Positions 6,578 to 11,195 of a DNA stretch of 11,195 bases are shown piece after piece (position 1 is the stretch's first letter; every line of letters begins with the position of its first letter). The notes under the pieces were generated by a model, which was not told the origin of the DNA, searched no databases, and worked only from the letters and a program-made list of their open reading frames with translations. The DNA is from Chloroflexota bacterium (GTDB lineage Bacteria > Chloroflexota > Dormibacteria > Dormibacterales > Dormibacteraceae). The stretch is from contig VBKD01000133.1 in NCBI GenBank assembly GCA_005888075.1, forward strand, positions 1 to 11,195, given 5' to 3'. The translations under genes were made by a program, and so were the position numbers.

Positions 6578-7741
6578 TCAGCCGGTGCGTTCGACCGTGT
6601 AGTGCTCGATCAGCTCCTCATCGAGCCCGAAGCCGAATCCAGGCTGGTCCGGCACCACCAGGCAGCCGTCCCGGTCGATCCACGGCTTTTCGACCAGCAT
6701 CTGGCTGAGCGCCGACGCCGGCCATCCGGGCGGGTCGTGCGGAAACTCGAACCATGAGGCGTTGGGTATGGACGCGACGAGGTGGAGGTTGGCCAGCAGT
6801 CCGATGCCGTTCGTCCAGGTATGCGGGGCCATCAGCAAGCCGGCCGCTTCTGCCACTGCCGCGATCTTGCGCAGCTGGTACACGCCTTCGGACAGCACGG
6901 CGTCGGGCTGCAGGACGTCATAGCAGCCATGGTCGATCAGCACCTTGAACTCATGCAGGCCGTGGTTGTTCTCGCCGCCGGCCAGCTGCAGAGTGCCCAG
7001 GCGGTCGCGCAGGCGCCGGAGACCGCCGTAGTCGCTGCGCGGCAGTGGCTCCTCGAGCCAGGTGACACCTAGACGCTCCAGCTCCAGGGCGATCTCGAGG
7101 GCGGTGTGAAAGTCCCACTGGAGATGACCGCCAAACCCGGGGGCGAGGCCGGCCTGGTTGGCGTCGACCATGATCGCCAGGCGCTCGCCGAACTCTTTGC
7201 GCAGAGCCTCGACGACATCAATATCGTCGCGGGGATCGTCCGAATGGAATCGCAGCTTCACGGCCCTGAAGCCCTCATCCAGGATGCGGTGGCAGTCCTC
7301 GACCCGCCTTTCGGCGGAACGCACCTCTCCCGTCGCGCAGTACACGGGCACACGGTCAGAGTTCTGTCCCCACATCTTCGCGACCGGCATGCCGGCGGCC
7401 TTACCGGCGATGTCCCACAGCGCGACCTCCATGCAGTAGACGGGCGGGCCGAGGATCTCGGCGTCATTGAATATGGGCGCGAGCTGTTCCGGCGCCGCGG
7501 CATCGCGGCCGAGGAGATGAGGTGTCACGAAGCGATCGATCGCGACCGCGACCTCCGAGCGGGCTTCGGCGGCCGTGACTCCGACGATGCCGCCTTCGGT
7601 GTGGACCTCGACGAGCGTCATGAAAAAGGTCGTTTGCACTGAGCCACGGCCCCACGCAGGACGAAACTCGCTCGGCAGCGGAAGGTCCAGCACGCGCGAG
7701 GTAATCCCGGTGATGGTGGTGGCGGTCGACACGCGGGTCAT
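6578..7741 (-). CDS. Mandelate racemase/muconate lactonizing family enzyme, likely acid-sugar dehydratase (copy B)
   Basis: A 387-residue paralog of copy A; by eye well over half of the residues match across the barrel, including long identical blocks such as MVDANQAG and DAEILG.PVYCME. Catalytic residues: K162-x-R164 (VKLRFH), D193 (MVDANQ), E231 (WLEEPL), E257 (GGENN), D280 (QPDA), H307 (APHTWTN) and E332 (FEFPHD). Thus all metal ligands, the His-Asp pair and the unusual KxR are kept. The capping-domain loop that sets specificity differs (SEFRPAWGRGSVQTT against RDFHPAWARGRNQPN in copy A), so the substrate or its stereochemistry probably differs. ATG at 7741 has no clear ribosome binding site; GTG at 7732 is an alternative. 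The polymerase gene ends 41 bases upstream on the same strand; whether copy B has its own promoter is not clear. Confidence 0.9.
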   Translation of the reverse strand: MTRVSTATTITGITSRVLDLPLPSEFRPAWGRGSVQTTFFMTLVEVHTEGGIVGVTAAEARSEVAVAIDRFVTPHLLGRDAAAPEQLAPIFNDAEILGPPVYCMEVALWDIAGKAAGMPVAKMWGQNSDRVPVYCATGEVRSAERRVEDCHRILDEGFRAVKLRFHSDDPRDDIDVVEALRKEFGERLAIMVDANQAGLAPGFGGHLQWDFHTALEIALELERLGVTWLEEPLPRSDYGGLRRLRDRLGTLQLAGGENNHGLHEFKVLIDHGCYDVLQPDAVLSEGVYQLRKIAAVAEAAGLLMAPHTWTNGIGLLANLHLVASIPNASWFEFPHDPPGWPASALSQMLVEKPWIDRDGCLVVPDQPGFGFGLDEELIEHYTVERTG

Positions 7742-7782
7742 CGTATAGACGCACGTCGCAGAACGCGCCGTCCTTCAGACGA

Positions 7783-9075
7783 TCATTCGTCGCCTGGCCG
7801 TCTCGACTCGTCCGGGTGGCCCGTATTGCCGAAGGCGATCCGGTCCCGGACCACCGGAGCACGACCGAGCAGCCGGGAGCGCTGCACGGCATCCTCTCCG
7901 AAGCGATCTCGGATCTTGTCGACCGCAGCCTCCAGCCGCTCGTTGCGAGGACGGGCGGCTGCCGCGAACAGGTCCAGCTGGCCGTCTTCGCCGTCGTTCA
8001 GCCCAGCGAGACCGACCCCGAGCGTGCCGACAAGTCGACGCGGATCGCGAGCGGCAAGAAGCTTCAAAGCCGCTTGATAGATCTCGTCGCCGGTCGATAT
8101 CGGCTTCGCCAGCGTCGACTGCTTCGAGAAGTGACCGGCCTCGGGTCGGTACACGACACCTACCGAGACGACGCTGCCACGACGCCCCGCGGCACGCAGC
8201 CTCCGCCCGACCATATCCGACAGGCGCATGAGCAGCTCTTCGAGATCTGCCTGTGACGCGGTCGCTCGCGCCAGCACATGGGAATGGCTGTAACTCTTGC
8301 GCCTTGTGCTCTCGAAGCCGCTGACCTCGAAACCTCGCAGGCGCATGCTCCAACCCCGCGCAACCTCTGAATGCATCCCGACCAGCCTGAGTCGGTCGGG
8401 CGTGGCACGCAGAAACTGCTCCGGGGTTTGGATGCCCGCGCGGCGAAGGCGGTTGGCCGTCGCATCCGCGATTCCAGAGAGATCGGTGAGCTGCAGCCGG
8501 CGGAACACCGAGACGAGATTGGTGTGATCAATCCTCTGCAGTCCGTCGCGCTTGTCCAGGTTGGATGCCTGCTTGGCCATCCAGATCGACGTTGAGACTC
8601 CGACCGAGCAGGTCACGCACTCGCCTATCTCCTCGCGGATCGAGCGCTTGATGGCGAGCCCAACACCTTCGGGACCCAGCTTCACCAGGTCGGGGGTGCC
8701 CGATAGGTTCATCGATGCTTCGTCGATCGACATCCGCAGCACGTCCGGGGTGTGGCGTTCCATGATCTCGATCAGCCGATCGGACGCTGCGCGGTAGAGA
8801 GGAGGATTCGGTTCGCGCACCAGGATCCCTGGGCAGATGGCTTTGGCTTCGAAGACGCGCATGCCCGTCTTTATCCCGAGATCACGAGCCTCCCTCGACG
8901 AGGACACGATGGTGGCTGCGTCAGTTGCGTACGCGGCAATCGCCAGCGGCCGGCCGCGGAGCGATGGATCGTGCTGCTGCTCGATCGAGGCGAAGGCACA
9001 GTTGAGGTCGACGACGAGCGTCGTCGGATTGGCGGTGTTGAGACCCAGCTCCTGGGAATCGCGGGTCTCAGACAC
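7783..9075 (-). CDS. dinB: DinB-like Y-family translesion DNA polymerase
   Basis: An error-prone polymerase that copies damaged templates, about 430 residues from the GTG at 9075. Landmarks, with E. coli DinB residues in brackets: catalytic D23 in VVDLN (D8), steric-gate F28 (F13), D118 and E119 in SIDEAS (D103/E104), palm segment CSVGVSTS and AKQAS (about 155-172), thumb helix-hairpin-helix LSGIADATANRLRRAGI (200-216), little-finger domain to about 355, and a sliding-clamp binding motif QLDLF (366-370). The fold therefore looks complete and active. The frame stays open upstream to 9399, but that stretch is arginine/proline-rich and overlaps the SRPBCC gene, so GTG 9075 is preferred; no closer start exists before the conserved TTLVVDL. 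I found no SOS-type LexA box upstream. The symbol is by family; orthology to E. coli dinB is not proven. Confidence 0.9.
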   Translation of the reverse strand: MSETRDSQELGLNTANPTTLVVDLNCAFASIEQQHDPSLRGRPLAIAAYATDAATIVSSSREARDLGIKTGMRVFEAKAICPGILVREPNPPLYRAASDRLIEIMERHTPDVLRMSIDEASMNLSGTPDLVKLGPEGVGLAIKRSIREEIGECVTCSVGVSTSIWMAKQASNLDKRDGLQRIDHTNLVSVFRRLQLTDLSGIADATANRLRRAGIQTPEQFLRATPDRLRLVGMHSEVARGWSMRLRGFEVSGFESTRRKSYSHSHVLARATASQADLEELLMRLSDMVGRRLRAAGRRGSVVSVGVVYRPEAGHFSKQSTLAKPISTGDEIYQAALKLLAARDPRRLVGTLGVGLAGLNDGEDGQLDLFAAAARPRNERLEAAVDKIRDRFGEDAVQRSRLLGRAPVVRDRIAFGNTGHPDESRRPGDE

Positions 9076-9506
9076 ATATCGCGCCGGATCAGCCGCGCGA
9101 AATGCAGATGGAAGAGCGGCACCAGGAGGCCGGTCACCGACACGGTTCTGGCGCACCGAATCCGGCCACCGACCAGCGGTTCGTATTTGCTCTCGCCTGA
9201 AAGCTTTCCGCCTGGCAGGGGGCTTTCTGAAGCCCACTCCCTCTTGTCGACCACTCGCGTGATCGTCCAGGTGGCCGGCGGAGCACCGCGTGGCTTCGAC
9301 CATCCTTTTGTGCCCGCGGCAAACGGGCCGTCGAGGCGCGCCGCCAGCTCGTGCGGGTCCCACTTCGGCCAGTTGGCAACATCGATGACGATCGCCCAAA
9401 CAATGTCGATGTCGCCCCTGATGATCGTGTCAGCGGTGATGTTCACGACTCGTGTCTCGAGCAATGCATGGATTTTCTTGATCCCCTCCAATTGTGGTAG
9501 CGACAA
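8871..9506 (-). CDS. SRPBCC (polyketide cyclase/START-like) protein with abnormal 3' end
   Basis: Residues about 20-144 form an SRPBCC ligand-binding domain: VVNITADTIIRGDIDIVWAI, the typical DVANWPKWDPH, then PLVGGRIRCARTVSVTG and LLVPLFHLHFARLIRRDM, the start of the last helix. Such proteins bind or modify hydrophobic small molecules; no specific function is evident. From about residue 145 (position 9074) the frame enters the polymerase gene out of frame and becomes Ser/Arg/Pro-rich noise to its stop at 8871, so the real protein likely ended near 9070. Either the 3' end was lost at a junction with the polymerase gene or a one-base shift hides the true stop; shifting one frame gives TGA at 9070-9068, overlapping the polymerase start. 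The start is uncertain: TTG 9506, TTG 9464 or GTG 9446, none with a well-spaced ribosome binding site. Confidence 0.6.
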   Translation of the reverse strand: MSLPQLEGIKKIHALLETRVVNITADTIIRGDIDIVWAIVIDVANWPKWDPHELAARLDGPFAAGTKGWSKPRGAPPATWTITRVVDKREWASESPLPGGKLSGESKYEPLVGGRIRCARTVSVTGLLVPLFHLHFARLIRRDMCLRPAIPRSWVSTPPIRRRSSSTSTVPSPRSSSSTIHRSAAGRWRLPRTQLTQPPSCPRRGRLVISG

Positions 9507-9638
9507 CCGAGCGTACTTCGAATGGTCGGTAGAGGGAGGCGGTTGGGGCGTTATGGCAACAAGGGGTTAGGAGCTGCGCCATTGGCGCGGTTGTCGGGGC
9601 CCTACCAGGCCAATCGACCCCGAAAGGAGGTGTGGTAA
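9507..9638. other. Intergenic region between divergent SRPBCC/dinB and membrane protein genes
   Basis: This 132-bp stretch must hold the promoters for both directions, but I see no convincing -35/-10 pair on either strand. The only structure noted is a short inverted repeat, GCGCC-ATT-GGCGC (9576-9588), too short to interpret. Confidence 0.5.
9623..9631 (+). promoter_or_regulatory. Perfect ribosome binding site of the small membrane protein gene
   Basis: AAAGGAGGT lies seven bases before TTG 9639 and decides that start. The GTG at 9632 directly behind it is too close to be used. Confidence 0.85.
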
Positions 9639-9956
9639 TTGGGCACCCTGTTTTTCATTCTGCTCATCGTTCTGCTTCTTGCTCTGCTCCTTGGAGCCGG
9701 CGGCTACGGCGTCCGGCGTTACTGGAGCCCGGCGGGCACAGAGACGGTCACCACGGGTGATCCCGGCGCGGGAGCCCTGGGTGGCTTGGTTGTCGCCATC
9801 CTCGCGTTCCTGGTGATGATCATGCTGTTCTTCGGTTTCACGCAGTGGAACTGGTTCAGCGCTCAACCGGGACCAGCGCAAAACCCGGCAGTCTCTTCAC
9901 CAGCGCCCTCCGGCGGCGGCGGTGGCGCATCACCAATGGCATCGCCTAGCAAGTAA
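9639..9956 (+). CDS. Small two-helix membrane protein of unknown function
   Basis: A 105-residue protein I do not recognise. It has two strongly hydrophobic segments, residues 4-24 (FFILLIVLLLALLLGAGG) and 47-67 (ALGGLVVAILAFLVMIMLFF), joined by a short loop with a positive pair R26-R27, then an aromatic stretch TQWNWF and a low-complexity Ala/Pro/Ser/Gly tail (76-105, ending GASPMASPSK). It is thus a membrane protein with a flexible tail. The first helix could be read as a signal anchor, but there is no lipobox. The TTG start is well supported by a perfect ribosome binding site. A 10-bp hairpin follows its stop, so the gene is probably monocistronic. It is divergent from the SRPBCC/polymerase pair and convergent with the secreted-protein gene, giving no functional clue. 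Confidence 0.75.
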   Translation: MGTLFFILLIVLLLALLLGAGGYGVRRYWSPAGTETVTTGDPGAGALGGLVVAILAFLVMIMLFFGFTQWNWFSAQPGPAQNPAVSSPAPSGGGGGASPMASPSK

Positions 9957-9985
9957 CTTTCGGAACGAATCAACCGGGGGAACGG

Positions 9986-10009
9986 GAGGGCTTCGGATGC
10001 GGAGCCCTC
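9986..10009 (+). terminator. Hairpin terminator between converging genes
   Basis: GAGGGCTTCG (9986-9995) pairs with CGGAGCCCTC (10000-10009), ten base pairs including one G-U, around a GATG loop. It is followed on the plus strand by TCTCGTCGTTTCAT, a weak T-rich tail, so it best serves the membrane protein gene ending at 9956. On the minus strand it lies 18 bases past the secreted-protein stop but has no T tract there; it may still act in both directions. Confidence 0.65.
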
Positions 10010-10027
10010 TCGTCGTTTCATGCGAGA

Positions 10028-11195
10028 TTAGTGGACGGAGAGATTGCCTCCGGCCAAAGTTTGCTCGACCGTCCTGGTGCCGTCCCAGTTGCTCGCGAAC
10101 CACAGGCCCCCGCTCTTGTTCCAAACGGTGATGCCGATCTTGTCCGAGGTCGGCGAGCCGAAGTCGGTCATAGTCACTTGCAGGGTGGCGCCTCCGTCAA
10201 TTGAGATTGGGTTCAGCGGATCGGTGATGTCCTGAATCGACGCCTTTCCGTTGAAGGTCGCGGTACTCGCACTCGTCGTGGTTGGGCAAGGATTCGCGGT
10301 GCAGACCAGCGTTGCCAGCGACGTCATCGAGTTGCCCTTGATCTGATATACGCGGCCGTTGTTCCGGACGATCACGTTGATGTTGCCCTGGAGGTTTGTT
10401 CCGGATTTGTTGTACTTGACGTTAAACCCAAAGTTCGTTCGCTGCCCGATAGCGCCGGGATACTGGCCGGCCGAGCTTGTGTTGTTCAGGTAGCCGCCGC
10501 CGGTGATGAAGTTGCTCTGCGGAATGTAGACGTTGATCACCTGATCATCAGTCTGCAAGTTGCGAGTGTAGTAGCCGCTGACGACGATGCCAATTGTGTA
10601 CTGCGACCCGCCCGCCGTCGTGTTGGCGAGAAGCGGCGTCGAGGTGCACGTCGCGGTGCCGACAGTAGAATCGCTCAAGCTAACCAAACCAATCGGCGCG
10701 CTGCAGAGAACGGCGCCGCTCGCGTCGCGGTTGACGAAAGTAACGATCGCGTTGCGAATGTCGCCGGGGTATTGATCCGAAGCGGGATCGCCAGTTACTG
10801 CCGTGATGTCCTTGATCGTGGCGGCAAGTGTCACGTTCGCGGTGGTGTTGTTTATCGAGCCCGTCGACGCCAGCAGCGCGCCTGTGTAGTAGGCCCGCGC
10901 ATCCTCCTGGCTCAGGGTGAAGCCGGCGCTCCCCGGTGTCGAAGCGCTGTAATGGGTCGGGTCGGCCGGGGTGAAGGTGGCCTTCAACGTATTGGTCCCC
11001 GGTACTGTCAGCCCATTCGGCCCCTTGAGAATTTGTCCAGTGAAACTCGCACCACTCGATGAAACAGGCTCCGCGGGCCCGAAGTTGTCGCCGTCGATCT
11101 GGAACTGAACCGACCCAGCCGGCGCAGCAGTTCCCGTGGGCGTGACGATCGTCGCGCTGGCTGTCAACAGGTCGCTGTACTGAAGTGACGTTGGG
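10028..11195 (-). CDS. Secreted protein with bacterial Ig-like domain, C-terminal part
   Basis: The gene enters from the right edge (5' end missing); 388 residues are visible. Residues 1-94 form a bacterial Ig-like domain of the Big_3_5 type (YSDLLTASATIVTPTG, APAGSVQFQIDG, LKATFTPADPTHYSAST). Residues about 95-226 are a second beta-rich module (SQEDARAYYTG, DQYPGDIRNAIVTFVNRDASG, SQYTIGIVVSGYYTRN) with cysteines 164 and 183 that could form a disulfide. Residues about 228-388 are a third module beginning NFITGGGYL, with GFNVKYNKSGTNLQGNINVIVR and DKIGITVWNKSGGLWFASNW; I recall this C-terminal module in large secreted actinobacterial and chloroflexal proteins (sometimes named post-COAP-1), but I cannot verify the label. 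No sortase motif or membrane anchor follows, so it is probably released or held non-covalently. Further Ig repeats probably lie upstream beyond the edge. Likely role: adhesion or extracellular scaffold; not proven. Confidence 0.75.
   Translation of the reverse strand, partial: PTSLQYSDLLTASATIVTPTGTAAPAGSVQFQIDGDNFGPAEPVSSSGASFTGQILKGPNGLTVPGTNTLKATFTPADPTHYSASTPGSAGFTLSQEDARAYYTGALLASTGSINNTTANVTLAATIKDITAVTGDPASDQYPGDIRNAIVTFVNRDASGAVLCSAPIGLVSLSDSTVGTATCTSTPLLANTTAGGSQYTIGIVVSGYYTRNLQTDDQVINVYIPQSNFITGGGYLNNTSSAGQYPGAIGQRTNFGFNVKYNKSGTNLQGNINVIVRNNGRVYQIKGNSMTSLATLVCTANPCPTTTSASTATFNGKASIQDITDPLNPISIDGGATLQVTMTDFGSPTSDKIGITVWNKSGGLWFASNWDGTRTVEQTLAGGNLSVH

Noticed and set aside
6000..6602. 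Plus-strand open frame opposite the isomerase
   Set aside because: Antisense shadow of a well-conserved gene; it also crosses the candidate promoter.
9076..9399. Open upstream extension of the polymerase frame (108 codons)
   Set aside because: It is Arg/Pro-rich, overlaps the recognisable SRPBCC domain in another frame, and DinB proteins start close to the TTLVVDL segment.
9510..9530. CGAAGTACGCTCG-like sequence upstream of the SRPBCC/polymerase genes as an SOS box
   Set aside because: The half-sites do not match the CGAAC...GTTCG consensus and the palindrome is poor.
8752..9570. Plus-strand open frame of 272 codons opposite the polymerase and SRPBCC genes
   Set aside because: No recognisable motif, and the opposite strand carries two domain-bearing genes there.
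9574..9590. Short inverted repeat GCGCC-ATT-GGCGC as an operator or terminator
   Set aside because: Only five strict base pairs, expected by chance in GC-rich DNA.
1..11195. Mobile element, CRISPR array, phage or defence island
   Set aside because: No transposase, integrase, terminal repeats, spaced repeats or defence-type domains were seen; the window reads as metabolic and housekeeping chromosome.

Overview
The window is GC-rich bacterial DNA with strong AGGAGG ribosome binding sites, several TTG starts and tightly packed genes. It contains a carbohydrate-type ABC importer, enolase-superfamily enzymes, a Big_3_5-type secreted protein and a stand-alone Y-family polymerase. This suggests a soil-type high-GC lineage such as Actinomycetota, Chloroflexota or Candidatus Dormibacterota. 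That is inference from gene style; no rRNA or marker gene is present to fix the taxon.

Left block, plus strand (1-4393): the 3' end of an inner-membrane permease, its MalK-like ATPase, a lipoprotein solute-binding protein, an amidohydrolase-2 family TIM-barrel hydrolase and a small Rieske [2Fe-2S] protein. The genes abut or overlap: permease stop and ATPase start are adjacent, and amidohydrolase and Rieske overlap as ATGA. The one real gap, between the binding protein and the amidohydrolase, holds a perfect 12-bp hairpin.

Middle block, minus strand (7741-4390): an enolase-superfamily (mandelate racemase/muconate lactonizing type) enzyme, a xylose-isomerase-like sugar isomerase/epimerase, and a second enolase-superfamily enzyme that is a clear paralog of the first. 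The two blocks converge so tightly that their TAG stop codons share a CTAG palindrome (4390-4393). A candidate promoter and palindrome lie just before the isomerase. Together the blocks read as one catabolic locus: import of a sugar, sugar acid or glycoside-like compound, hydrolysis or decarboxylation by the amidohydrolase, dehydration of acid sugars by the two enolase-superfamily enzymes, and isomerisation. The substrate cannot be read from the sequence.

Right block (7783-11195): a DinB-like translesion polymerase on the minus strand, preceded by an SRPBCC (polyketide cyclase/START-like) gene whose 3' end is abnormal and runs out of frame into the polymerase gene; a small two-helix membrane protein on the plus strand with a perfect ribosome binding site and a hairpin terminator; and, from the right edge on the minus strand, the C-terminal part of a secreted protein with a bacterial Ig-like domain. 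This block looks like unrelated chromosomal genes. I saw no tRNA, rRNA, CRISPR array, transposase or phage gene.
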